Assembly: GCF_016019885.1 (NCBI RefSeq)
Contig: NZ_JAEANY010000002.1
Span: forward strand, 372,001 to 436,000
Length of the DNA stretch: 64,000 nucleotides
DNA from: Aurantiacibacter sediminis
GTDB lineage: Bacteria > Pseudomonadota > Alphaproteobacteria > Sphingomonadales > Sphingomonadaceae
Direction of reading: 5' to 3'
The notes under the pieces were generated by a model, which saw only the letters and a list, made by a program, of their open reading frames with translations, was not told the DNA's origin and searched no databases. The translations under genes and the position numbers were made by a program. Below, piece after piece: positions 1 through 7,926 of this stretch (within the stretch, counting starts at the first letter, position 1; the number at the start of each line of letters is the position of its first letter).

Positions 1-508
1 CCTGCCACTCGCGCATTTCCTCTGCCAGGTTTCCGGCAAAACCATGCACGAACCATTTGGTCGCTGAGTAGATCGAGCCCTTGAAATGCTCGCGGCCTGC
101 CTTGGAGCCGGTGACGATGAAATGGCCCTTGGTTTTCTTGAGATGCGGCAGGGTGGCGTGCGCGGCGTAAAGCACGGCGAGGATGTTGATGTGGATCATG
201 TCGTGCCATTCATCCGGATCTCCATTCTCGACGCCGGGATGTTCAACACCGGTTCCGGCATTGGCGAAAACGCCATCGAGCGCGCCGAATTTCTCGACCG
301 TGGCGTTCACCGCGTCGGTGAGCTGGTCGCGCTTGGTGACATCGGTGGGAAGGGCAATTGCAGAGTCGCCGATCTCGGCTGCGAGATCATTCAGCTTGTC
401 TTCCGAGCGAGCGAGCAGCGCGACGTTCCAGCCAGCATTTGCCGCAGCGCGCGCGGTGGCGGCGCCGATGCCGGTGGATGCGCCTGTGATGAGGAGGGTC
501 TTGGCCAT
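1..508 (-). CDS. SDR family oxidoreductase (partial, C-terminus outside window)
   Basis: The frame reads from ATG at 508 down to the window edge, giving about 169 residues. It opens with MAKTLLITGASTGIG, the TGxxxGxG NAD(P)-binding loop of classical short-chain dehydrogenases, followed by an FANAG motif and the catalytic YSATK (YxxxK) near residue 148. These features show an NAD(P)-dependent oxidoreductase of the SDR superfamily acting in the cytoplasm. The substrate cannot be read from the sequence. The last roughly 80 residues of a usual 240-250 residue SDR lie beyond position 1. It is followed (upstream in its own direction) by a DUF2459 gene on the same strand. Confidence 0.85.
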   Translation of the reverse strand, partial: MAKTLLITGASTGIGAATARAAANAGWNVALLARSEDKLNDLAAEIGDSAIALPTDVTKRDQLTDAVNATVEKFGALDGVFANAGTGVEHPGVENGDPDEWHDMIHINILAVLYAAHATLPHLKKTKGHFIVTGSKAGREHFKGSIYSATKWFVHGFAGNLAEEMREWQ

Positions 509-582
509 GGATATTCTCTTTGATTGCGAGTGAATGTTCGCTTCGAGAATGAGTGAGGGCCTGCTGTAGTTCCTACCCTGGC

Positions 583-1302
583 TTACGAACCTTGCGTTGC
601 CGCAGGCGCAGGAATCCATTTCATCACGCCGCCTGCCATCGGGGTCCACAATCCCATCGGAATGCCTGCCTCGGCCAATTGCGCGCCGACCCAAGTATTG
701 CAGGTCATGCCCATCGTGTATTCGCCCAGCGCCTCATAATAGGCATCTTCGGCATAGGTGCCGGTCAGGATTTCGCGCTCGCCCGCAGGTGTTTCCGGCA
801 AATGCGATTCGATCGCGCCGATGAGGCGGGCGTATTGCTCTCGGCTAATGGTGAGCGGGCGGTGATAATCACTGGGGGCAGGGCGCACGTAATGGCTGAC
901 GCGCACGAGTGAGTCTCCGCCAACAGTGGCAATGCGCAGGGCCGTTGCCGCCTCAAGATCGCCCCATGTCGGCACGTTGAGGAAAACCTCGCGCTCACCA
1001 TAGCCGATGGCGAGGTGAGTCGGCGTTCCATAGGGGGTGGGGAGCGAAGCGCTGGGAAAGGTTTCGCGCCAGTCCTTCTGATCGGTGACAACGGGTACGA
1101 TGATCGAGGTGTGGGTGCCGTTCGTCTCCACCATAATGTCGACGCCGTCCGCAGGCGGGGCCCAATCTGCATTTTGTGGGATCGAGCTGCCCACCCATGC
1201 CGCGACCGGATACCCGACCACTACCATGGCCAGCATGGCGAACAGGCCCAATGCGACGCGAAGCGCGTAGCGGCCTAGGTGGAACTGTTCTGCTTTAGCC
1301 AT
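583..1302 (-). CDS. TIGR02117/DUF2459 family protein
   Basis: The gene encodes 239 residues. The N-terminus has one hydrophobic segment (about residues 13-35), so the protein is probably anchored in or exported across the inner membrane. The rest matches the conserved pattern of the DUF2459 (TIGR02117) family, including VETNGTHTSIIVP near residue 60, the GYGEREVFLNVPTW segment and the TCNTWVGAQL segment near the C-terminus. The function of the family is unknown; in some relatives the gene lies near polyhydroxybutyrate genes. The first 28 bases of the gene overlap the 3' end of prmA, so the two are probably co-transcribed. Confidence 0.8.
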   Translation of the reverse strand: MAKAEQFHLGRYALRVALGLFAMLAMVVVGYPVAAWVGSSIPQNADWAPPADGVDIMVETNGTHTSIIVPVVTDQKDWRETFPSASLPTPYGTPTHLAIGYGEREVFLNVPTWGDLEAATALRIATVGGDSLVRVSHYVRPAPSDYHRPLTISREQYARLIGAIESHLPETPAGEREILTGTYAEDAYYEALGEYTMGMTCNTWVGAQLAEAGIPMGLWTPMAGGVMKWIPAPAATQGS

Positions 1303-2180
1303 AGGATCGACCAGTCCCCTGCCGTCAGCCGGTCATGCAACACGCATCCGGCATCGCGATAGGCCTTGGTTACATCGGCCTCCTGCGTGGTCAACAGGCC
1401 GGATAGCAGGATGTCCCCCCCCGGCACGACAGCGCCAGCAAAGTCCTGCGCCATATCGATCAGCGGTGCCGCGAGGATATTGGCGATCAGCAGGTCGAAC
1501 GGCGCTGCGGATTGCAGTGCGGGATCGTCCATCCCGTCCGCCACCAGCATGGTGAGTGTGCCTTTGCCACTGCCCATCGCGATTCCATTGCCCTCCGCAT
1601 TGCCGATGACGGCAGGTTCGCAGACCGGATCGATATCGGACGCAGTGGCAATGGTCTCGGGCCAGAGATGCAGCGCCCCGAAGGCGAGCAGGCCTGTCCC
1701 GGTGCCGATATCGGCGGTGCTTTGCGGGGAAAGGCCCTGCTGCTCCATCCTGTCGAGCATCACGAGGCAGCCCCATGTGGTCTCATGATGACCGGTGCCA
1801 AAGGCTTGAGCAGCGGGAATGCAGAAATTGCGAATGCCTGCCGCATCGCTCGGCGCGTGATCGGGCGTGTGGACATAGAACCGTCCGGCAGTGATCGGTT
1901 TCACCCCGCGCTGGCTTTCGGTGACCCAGTCGGTCTCGGGCAGCTCTTCTTCTTCGAGTTCGGGCTGGTTGTCCCCGAATAGCGCAAGCACCGCGCGGCG
2001 TTGCCCGGTGCCCGGTGCATCCTCCAGATAGGCATCGAGCCGCCATGTGTCGGGCTCTTCGGGATCTATCTCGAAGCCGGTCAGTACGATATTGGCATCC
2101 CAAAACGGATCCTCATCGCGCGCCTCGAGCGCGGCTTCGACACGTTCTTTGGCGGCGACGGCGGAGAGCTTCCAGCTCAT
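1275..2180 (-). CDS. prmA: Ribosomal protein L11 methyltransferase PrmA
   Basis: This 301-residue protein is an AdoMet-dependent methyltransferase expected to trimethylate ribosomal protein L11. The C-terminal catalytic half carries the PrmA signatures GTGHHETTWGCL, then DIGTGTGLLAFGAL for the AdoMet pocket, and later ANILAAPLIDMA, where NxxxxPL is typical of PrmA. The N-terminal about 100 residues correspond to the variable L11-recognition domain. The length agrees with the family. The 3' end overlaps the DUF2459 gene by 28 bases. The start at 2180 lies 11 bases from the repeat of the GIY-YIG element, so the promoter probably lies inside or beyond that element, or the gene is read from further upstream. 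Confidence 0.9.
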   Translation of the reverse strand: MSWKLSAVAAKERVEAALEARDEDPFWDANIVLTGFEIDPEEPDTWRLDAYLEDAPGTGQRRAVLALFGDNQPELEEEELPETDWVTESQRGVKPITAGRFYVHTPDHAPSDAAGIRNFCIPAAQAFGTGHHETTWGCLVMLDRMEQQGLSPQSTADIGTGTGLLAFGALHLWPETIATASDIDPVCEPAVIGNAEGNGIAMGSGKGTLTMLVADGMDDPALQSAAPFDLLIANILAAPLIDMAQDFAGAVVPGGDILLSGLLTTQEADVTKAYRDAGCVLHDRLTAGDWSILWLKQNSST

Positions 2181-2190
2181 GCCAACCTAC

Positions 2191-2557
2191 CGTCATCCCC
2201 GCGAAGGCGGGGATCCAGCTTCTTACAGGAGCACCAGATCGTCATAGCGATCCTCCCAATCCGGATTATGCTCTTCGATCAAGCGAATTTTCCAATCCCT
2301 TTTCCACTTCTTCATCGCTTTCTCGCGCGCAATCGCATCTTCAATGCTTTCATAAGCTTCGGCGTGAACCAGTATCTTGCAGCCATACTTTGCCGTGAAT
2401 TTGCCGCCTCTCCCTTCGCGATGTTGCGTGATCCGCTCTGCAAGGTGAGCCGTCACTCCGATATATATCGTCCCGCGATAGCGATTGGCCATGAGATACA
2501 CCCAGCCTCCAGCCATGTCAGGAAGAGAGCTGGATCCCCGCCTTCGCGGGGATGACG
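2191..2557. mobile_element. 367-bp GIY-YIG element 1 with 30-bp perfect inverted terminal palindromes
   Basis: The left end 2191-2220 and the right end 2528-2557 are perfect 30-bp inverted copies of each other, starting CGTCATCCCCGCGAAGGCGG. Each copy is itself a hairpin (CCCCGC loop GCGGGG). The space between them is filled by one GIY-YIG gene, whose stop codon ends two bases from the left repeat. The element sits between prmA and the metallo-beta-lactamase gene without interrupting either. Its outer length is identical to that of the element at 16218-16584. Calling it mobile is an inference from the terminal repeats and the second copy; no target duplication was recognised. Confidence 0.6.
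2223..2516 (-). CDS. GIY-YIG nuclease family protein (element 1)
   Basis: This 97-residue protein is a single GIY-YIG domain of the small UPF0213/YhbQ-like class. The motif appears as WVYLM (residues 5-9) and IYIGVT (residues 17-22), with the conserved arginine in ERITQH and a glutamate in the AIAREKAMKKWKR helix. GIY-YIG domains cut DNA, but many short members have no tested function. It resembles the protein at 16269-16553 throughout: both share GWVY, YIGVT, REKAMK, WKR-WKI and NPDW. There is no fused DNA-binding domain. It lies entirely inside a pair of inverted repeats, so it probably travels with them, and may act on them. Confidence 0.85.
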   Translation of the reverse strand: MAGGWVYLMANRYRGTIYIGVTAHLAERITQHREGRGGKFTAKYGCKILVHAEAYESIEDAIAREKAMKKWKRDWKIRLIEEHNPDWEDRYDDLVLL

Positions 2558-2567
2558 AGTCGAGTGA

Positions 2568-3482
2568 TCATTCGCCGACTTCGCTAGCAAGCCGCGCCTC
2601 AAGGTGTTCGAGCCGGTCGGCGGCGTAGGCAGCGCAGTCCATGCCGCTGGTGAGGTCGTCTGCCATCAGTTTCTGACGCATACCGCTCGCCGAAGGGTGC
2701 GGGGTGATCAGGATATCGCAATCGAGCGCGGCGAGGCGCGCGATGCCGTTGCGATAGGCCTGCACATATTCGGGGTGATCGGAGAAACGGTAATCGTCTG
2801 CGCTGACGGCCGAAAGACTGTCTGCATAAACTATTGTGCGGCACAGATCGCCCTCGCAGCTTTCCCACTGCCAGGTGGTCGCCCCGGGCGTGTGGCCCGG
2901 TGTGGCAAAGGACCGAAGCTGCGTGGGCCCGACAGCCATCGCGTCGCCATCATCATGCACAAAATCCACGCGCACAGGGGTGAAAGGTTCATGCATTCCG
3001 TGTTGTGGATCGGCGGGATCGGAGTTGCCTGTGCGCATCACCTCAGCCCCTGTGGCGAGCGAGACGAGCGAGGCACCGCTCATTTCTTGCAGATAGGCCA
3101 TCCCGCCGACATGGTCGAAATGCTCATGGCTGTAGCCAAGCAGCAGGATGTCCTCGGGGTTCACACCGACGCGCCGGATATTGCGCTCCACGACGCGGGC
3201 ACCCGCTTCGGTGCCGCTATCGAGCAACACATGGCCTTCATCATCGACGATCAGGATTGCCGCTATGCCGCAGGTGCCGACGTAATAGGTGTCTCCGAAA
3301 ATGCGGAAGGGATTGGCGGGCTTGTCCCACTCGTCCCATTCCTCGCAATCCTCGGCAAAGGTGATCTGCTCGTTCCAGACCCTCTCTTGCTCCTGTGCGG
3401 CCATGGGTGTCGCAGCGCAGGCCGCGAGACATAGCGGAGCGGCAAATAGCAGCTTAGCGGACAAAGCTGGCTCCATTCGCAT
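2568..3482 (-). CDS. Subclass B3-like metallo-beta-lactamase
   Basis: This is a 304-residue exported hydrolase. The N-terminus ends in LCLAACAA, which fits a lipoprotein or ordinary signal peptide. The zinc ligands are visible as HEHFDH (HxHxDH motif), the histidine in ATPGHTPGATTW, and the late histidine in ITPHPSASGM, which matches the LITPHPGAS segment of B3 enzymes such as L1. These point to subclass B3 beta-lactamase or a close relative in the periplasm. Activity on antibiotics is not proven, since many environmental B3-like proteins are weak or act on other substrates. Its start overlaps the end of the upstream SDR gene by 29 bases; a second in-frame ATG lies two codons later. Confidence 0.85.
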   Translation of the reverse strand: MRMEPALSAKLLFAAPLCLAACAATPMAAQEQERVWNEQITFAEDCEEWDEWDKPANPFRIFGDTYYVGTCGIAAILIVDDEGHVLLDSGTEAGARVVERNIRRVGVNPEDILLLGYSHEHFDHVGGMAYLQEMSGASLVSLATGAEVMRTGNSDPADPQHGMHEPFTPVRVDFVHDDGDAMAVGPTQLRSFATPGHTPGATTWQWESCEGDLCRTIVYADSLSAVSADDYRFSDHPEYVQAYRNGIARLAALDCDILITPHPSASGMRQKLMADDLTSGMDCAAYAADRLEHLEARLASEVGE

Positions 3483-4164
3483 CGATCACAGCACCGGTCA
3501 TGCTGGCGGGCGCGTCCATTGCGCAGAACACGGCGATGTCGGCGATTTCCTCAGGCTCTGCCACCCGGCCCAGCGGGATGTCGGCGAGCAGGCCTTCACC
3601 GCCGCGGCTGTCGAGATAGTCGCCTGCCATGCTGGTGTCGGTAAAGCCGGGACAGATGCAGTAGCTGAGGATATTCTCGCTCGCATAGGCGCGGGCAATG
3701 GTCTTGTGCATGGCGACCATGCCGCCCTTAGCCGCTGCATAGTGCCAATGCGCCGGCGAATCGCCGCGATAGGCTGCGCGGCTGGCGATATGGACCATGC
3801 GGCCCTTGCTGGCGCGGTCCTGCCAGTGGCGCACGGCAAAGCGGGAGAGCTGCGCGGCGCTGGTGAGGTTGATACGCATCGTATCCTCCCACCTATCCAG
3901 CCACTCGATATCGCTCGCATGCATCGGGCTCTGCTCGAACAGACCGGCATTGTTCACCAGCACATCTATCCGCCCGTCGAGCCGATCGAGCGCCTCCTGC
4001 CATAGCATCTGCGCGGCGGGTGGATCGGCGAAATCGGCAGCTATCGTGCGGTCATCCAACGCGCGCGTGGCATGGCCGATGACGTTGCAACCGCGCTCTG
4101 TCAGCTGGTCCGCAATCGCCTGCCCGATACCGCGGCTGGTGCCTGTGACTAGTATATTGGTCAT
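3454..4164 (-). CDS. SDR family oxidoreductase
   Basis: This 236-residue protein begins MTNILVTGTSRGIGQAIADQ, containing the TGxxxGxG cofactor loop. It has NNAG near residue 72, the catalytic serine in HIASRAAY and the YAAAK catalytic pair, and it ends with the MTGAVIDANGA segment usual in FabG-like SDRs. It is an NAD(P)-dependent oxidoreductase of unknown substrate. It is upstream of, and overlaps, the metallo-beta-lactamase gene, so the two are probably expressed together. It is divergent from sdhC. Confidence 0.85.
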   Translation of the reverse strand: MTNILVTGTSRGIGQAIADQLTERGCNVIGHATRALDDRTIAADFADPPAAQMLWQEALDRLDGRIDVLVNNAGLFEQSPMHASDIEWLDRWEDTMRINLTSAAQLSRFAVRHWQDRASKGRMVHIASRAAYRGDSPAHWHYAAAKGGMVAMHKTIARAYASENILSYCICPGFTDTSMAGDYLDSRGGEGLLADIPLGRVAEPEEIADIAVFCAMDAPASMTGAVIDANGASFVR

Positions 4165-4310
4165 AGGTGAAGGTCATAGCGGCGCGGCGTTACGGGGGAA
4201 AGCCTTAGAAAAAGCGCAGAATACGGCTGAAGGTGCGCTTGTCTCACGCGCATGATCCGCTAAGTGGGTGGCAATGTTCGTAATGACGATTGTGTTGTCC
4301 GGGGAATACC

Positions 4311-4691
4311 ATGGCTGAGCGTCCGCTTTCACCGCACCTTTCCATTTGGAAATGGGGCCCGCACATGGCGGTCTCCATTCTCCACCGCGTGACGGGCGAT
4401 GGCATGGCCCTTGTCGGCCTGTTCACGCTGCTGTGGTGGCTGGGAGCGCTGGCGAGCGGGCCGGAATATTACGCCCAGTTTGCAGACTGGATGGGATCGC
4501 CCGTCGGCTACATCATCCTGATCGGCCTCACATGGGCCTTCCTCAACCACGCATCCTCCGGCATCCGCCATTTCGTGCTGGATACAGGTGCCGGGTATGA
4601 GCTGGACACCAATCGCAATTTCTCTTGGGTTTCGATGCTGTTGCCGGTCGTGCTGACCGCCGCCATCTGGGCCTTCATCCTGCTGCGCTAG
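4311..4691 (+). CDS. sdhC: Succinate dehydrogenase cytochrome b556 subunit SdhC
   Basis: This is a 126-residue inner-membrane subunit of complex II that helps bind heme b and ubiquinone. It starts MAERPLSPHLSIWKWGPHM, the conserved RPLSPHLxIY-like N-terminus of SdhC, followed by SILHRVTG and three hydrophobic helices. The heme-ligand region appears as FLNHASSGIRHFVLD. The ATG at 4311 is preferred over an in-frame ATG seven codons earlier because homologues start at MAxRPLSPH and GGGGAA precedes it. It is the first gene of the sdhCDA operon and lies nine bases before sdhD. Confidence 0.93.
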   Translation: MAERPLSPHLSIWKWGPHMAVSILHRVTGDGMALVGLFTLLWWLGALASGPEYYAQFADWMGSPVGYIILIGLTWAFLNHASSGIRHFVLDTGAGYELDTNRNFSWVSMLLPVVLTAAIWAFILLR

Positions 4692-4700
4692 GACTGGATT

Positions 4701-5090
4701 ATGGGTAACGGAACTTCCATCGGCCGCGTGCGCGGCCTCGGCTCGGCCCACGAAGGGCCGCATCACTGGCTGGTGCAGCGCTTCACGGCAGTCGGCAACC
4801 TCGTCACTGTGCTGTTTCTCGGCATTTCGCTCTTCATGCTGCCGAACCTCTCTTATGAGACGGTGAGCGGCTGGATCGCAGAGCCGGTGCCTGCCTTCAT
4901 GGTGGCGCTGCTGATCATCACCACTTTCTGGCACGCACGGCTTGGCCTGCAGGTCCTGATAGAGGACTATGTGCACGAATCCGGCAGCAAGTTCGCCGCC
5001 CTTCTCATTCTCAACCTTTTGACTTTCGCAGGTGCAGGCTTCGGCCTGTTCTGCGTGGCGCGCCTTGCCTTTGGCGCAGGAGTAGCCTGA
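4701..5090 (+). CDS. sdhD: Succinate dehydrogenase hydrophobic anchor subunit SdhD
   Basis: This 129-residue membrane anchor of complex II has the usual start [20 protein letters not shown], three predicted membrane helices, and the motif [17 protein letters not shown], where the histidine is the usual heme/quinone-site region. It partners with SdhC to hold SdhA/SdhB at the membrane. The final base of its stop codon is shared with the ATG of sdhA (TGATG), so translation is probably coupled. Confidence 0.93.
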   Translation: MGNGTSIGRVRGLGSAHEGPHHWLVQRFTAVGNLVTVLFLGISLFMLPNLSYETVSGWIAEPVPAFMVALLIITTFWHARLGLQVLIEDYVHESGSKFAALLILNLLTFAGAGFGLFCVARLAFGAGVA

Positions 5091-6934
5091 TGGCCCGCAC
5101 CGAAACTTTCGATATCAACGGACGCGCTTACCCGATTATCGATCACACCTATGATGTGGTCGTGGTGGGCGCAGGCGGTTCCGGCCTTCGCGCGACGATG
5201 GGTGCTGCCGAGGCGGGCCTGCGCACGGCGAATATCTCCAAGGTGTTTCCGACCCGCAGCCATACCGTCGCAGCACAGGGTGGCATCGCTGCATCGCTGG
5301 GCAATAACACGCCCGATCACTGGTCCTGGCACATGTATGACACCGTGAAGGGTGCAGACTGGCTGGGTGACCAGGACGCCATCGAATATCTCGCACGCGA
5401 AGCTCCGCAGGCCGTGTATGAGCTTGAGCATGCCGGCGTTCCGTTCTCGCGCAATGAAGACGGCACGATCTACCAGCGCCCCTTCGGCGGCCACATGCAA
5501 AACATGGGTGAAGGCCCGCCGGTGCAGCGTACCTGCGCCGCGGCGGACCGTACGGGGCACGCCATGCTCCACGCGCTCTATCAGCAGAGCCTGAAGTATA
5601 GCGCCGATTTCTACATCGAATATTTCGCCATTGATCTCATCATGACGGGTGAAGGCGCAGATCGCCGCTGTGTCGGCGTGATCGCCATGTGCATGGACGA
5701 TGGCACGATCCACCGCTTCCGCTCGCACGGCGTCGTGCTGGCGACGGGCGGCTATGGTCGCTGCTACTTCACCGCCACTTCCGCGCACACCTGCACGGGC
5801 GATGGCGGCGGCATGGTGCTGCGCGCCGGTCTGCCGCTGCAGGACATGGAATTCGTGCAGTTCCACCCGACCGGCATCTACGGCGCGGGCGTGCTTATTA
5901 CCGAAGGCGCACGCGGCGAGGGCGGTTATCTCACCAACTCCGAAGGCGAGCGTTTCATGGAACGCTATGCACCCTCGGCAAAGGATCTCGCATCGCGCGA
6001 CGTCGTCTCCCGCTCCATGGCGCTGGAAATGCGCGAAGGGCGTGGGCAGGGCGAAAATGGCGATCACATCCATCTGCATCTCGACCACATCGATCCCGCC
6101 GTTCTGGCAGAGCGCCTTCCGGGCATTACCGAAAGCGGCAAGATTTTCGCAGGGGTCGACCTGACTCGCCAGCCGCTGCCGGTGACGCCGACGGTGCATT
6201 ACAATATGGGCGGCATCCCCTGTAACTATCACGGCGAAGTCGTGACTATCGGGCCGGACGGCAATCCCGATCACGTGGTCCCCGGCCTGTTCGCCGTGGG
6301 GGAAGCAGCCTGTGTGTCCGTCCATGGCGCAAACCGCCTTGGCTCGAACTCGCTAATCGACCTCGTGGTGTTCGGCCGCGCGACGGGCTTCCGCCTGAAG
6401 GAACTGATCACGCCGGATCAGAGTCATGACGAGCTTCCCGCCGACAGCGCCGACATGGCACTGACGCGCCTCGATCACTTCCGCCACGCCGATGGTAGCT
6501 CCAACACCTCCGAAATCCGCAAGGAAATGCAGCAGACGATGCAGGCCCACGCCGCCGTGTTCCGCGACAGCGAGTTGATGGCTGAAGGCGTGAAGAAGCT
6601 GACCGCGACGAACAAGCGACTTGAGGACGTGAAGGTCCACGACCGCTCGCTCATCTGGAACAGCGATCTTATCGAAACGCTCGAGCTCGACAATCTGATG
6701 GCGCAGGCCTGTGTCACCATGTCGTCGGCAGAAAACCGCAAGGAAAGCCGCGGCGCCCACGCGCATGAAGACTTCCCGGACCGGAACGATGCCGAGTGGA
6801 TGAAGCACACCGCAGCCTGGTTCGAAGGCTGGGGCGGCAAGGGCGGCGATGTCAAAATCGACTACCGCCCGGTCCACGAATACACGCTGACCGACGACGC
6901 GGAGTATATCGAGCCGAAGAAGCGGGTTTATTGA
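5090..6934 (+). CDS. sdhA: Succinate dehydrogenase flavoprotein subunit SdhA
   Basis: This 614-residue subunit binds FAD covalently and oxidises succinate to fumarate in the TCA cycle. The sequence shows the FAD-binding [16 protein letters not shown] near residue 24, the flavin-attachment region [16 protein letters not shown], the active-site arginine region [20 protein letters not shown], and [19 protein letters not shown]. Length and ending ([17 protein letters not shown]) match the family. Normally sdhB follows; here the stop codon overlaps the start of a DUF4268 gene and no iron-sulfur subunit gene occurs anywhere in the window. Confidence 0.96.
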   Translation: MARTETFDINGRAYPIIDHTYDVVVVGAGGSGLRATMGAAEAGLRTANISKVFPTRSHTVAAQGGIAASLGNNTPDHWSWHMYDTVKGADWLGDQDAIEYLAREAPQAVYELEHAGVPFSRNEDGTIYQRPFGGHMQNMGEGPPVQRTCAAADRTGHAMLHALYQQSLKYSADFYIEYFAIDLIMTGEGADRRCVGVIAMCMDDGTIHRFRSHGVVLATGGYGRCYFTATSAHTCTGDGGGMVLRAGLPLQDMEFVQFHPTGIYGAGVLITEGARGEGGYLTNSEGERFMERYAPSAKDLASRDVVSRSMALEMREGRGQGENGDHIHLHLDHIDPAVLAERLPGITESGKIFAGVDLTRQPLPVTPTVHYNMGGIPCNYHGEVVTIGPDGNPDHVVPGLFAVGEAACVSVHGANRLGSNSLIDLVVFGRATGFRLKELITPDQSHDELPADSADMALTRLDHFRHADGSSNTSEIRKEMQQTMQAHAAVFRDSELMAEGVKKLTATNKRLEDVKVHDRSLIWNSDLIETLELDNLMAQACVTMSSAENRKESRGAHAHEDFPDRNDAEWMKHTAAWFEGWGGKGGDVKIDYRPVHEYTLTDDAEYIEPKKRVY

Positions 6935-7926
6935 TGGATGATTTTTCGCTTGGTCGGCTCGAGCGCGTTGAATTGCGCGACATTTGGGCGACCGAAGCGG
7001 TGGACTTCACTCCTTGGTTGGCCGGAGACGATAATCTCCGGCTGCTCGGCGATACTCTCGGCATAGATCTGGAGCTTGAGGCGCAGGAGAAAGCTGTAGG
7101 CCCATTCAGGGCTGACATCCTCTGTAAGGATTTAGGATCGGACAATTGGGTCCTTATTGAAAATCAGCTCGAACGGACTGACCATCTGCATCTCGGTCAA
7201 TTGCTCACATACGCTTCAGGACTAGAGGCTGTAACGATCGTTTGGGTTGCAGCTAGATTTACCGAGGAGCACCGATCCACCCTCGATTGGCTTAACAAGA
7301 TTACGAACGAGACCTTCCGCTTTTTTGGATTAGAGGTAGAGCTATGGAAAATTGGGGATTCCCCGGCAGCGCCTAAATTCAACATCGTTTCGAAACCAAA
7401 CAACTGGTCTCGATCAGTCGCAAAAGCGGCGCGCGAGATAGACGATTCAGCTTTATCTGACGTAAGGCTCCTACAGGTAAATTACTGGACTGATCTGCAT
7501 AGCGTGCTTGACCAACTTAGCGGGCCGGTCAGCGGTGCGAGGAAACCGCAGGCACAATCTTGGATGAACTATGCAATCGGGAGAGCCGGATTCAGTCTAG
7601 CGGCTGCCATGAAACGTTGGCGAAGCCGAGTTCAGGTTGAGCTCTATATCTCATGTACGGAGGCTAAACCCTTTTTCTATCTTTTAAGGGAGCAGCGCGA
7701 GTCAATCGAGGCCGATCTCGGGTATCAGTTGGAGTGGGAGGAGCTACCTGATGGGCAGGACAGCCGGATCTTCGTAGCCCTTGACGAAGTAGATCCAGAC
7801 GAACGAGAGCATTGGCCAGTTCAACATGAATGGCTAGCTAAGAAGCTGAACGAGCTGCATTCGGTGTTTTCGAAGCGGGTCCGTGATCTCAAGTCAGGAG
7901 ATTGGGTTGACCATGAAGATCGTTAG
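6934..7926 (+). CDS. DUF4268-type protein with PD-(D/E)XK-like N-terminus
   Basis: This is a 330-residue cytoplasmic protein. The N-terminal half contains FRADILCKD followed by WVLIENQLERTDHLHLGQLLTYASG, which has the layout of a restriction-like nuclease fold with D and ENQ in place of the usual ExK. The C-terminal half (VELYISCTEAKPFFYLL and later) matches the DUF4268 pattern. Related proteins are often found near restriction or defence genes; no function is proven. It starts at the ATG overlapping the sdhA stop by one base and overlaps the next gene by 14 bases. Codon choice (frequent TTA, CTA, TCT, AGA-type codons) and lower GC differ clearly from both neighbours, so it was probably acquired by transfer and inserted into the sdh operon. 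Confidence 0.75.
   Translation: MDDFSLGRLERVELRDIWATEAVDFTPWLAGDDNLRLLGDTLGIDLELEAQEKAVGPFRADILCKDLGSDNWVLIENQLERTDHLHLGQLLTYASGLEAVTIVWVAARFTEEHRSTLDWLNKITNETFRFFGLEVELWKIGDSPAAPKFNIVSKPNNWSRSVAKAAREIDDSALSDVRLLQVNYWTDLHSVLDQLSGPVSGARKPQAQSWMNYAIGRAGFSLAAAMKRWRSRVQVELYISCTEAKPFFYLLREQRESIEADLGYQLEWEELPDGQDSRIFVALDEVDPDEREHWPVQHEWLAKKLNELHSVFSKRVRDLKSGDWVDHEDR

Noticed and set aside
4967-6325. Open frame of about 450 codons on the minus strand opposite sdhA
   Set aside because: Antisense to sdhA; histidine- and alanine-rich low-information sequence typical of a shadow frame.
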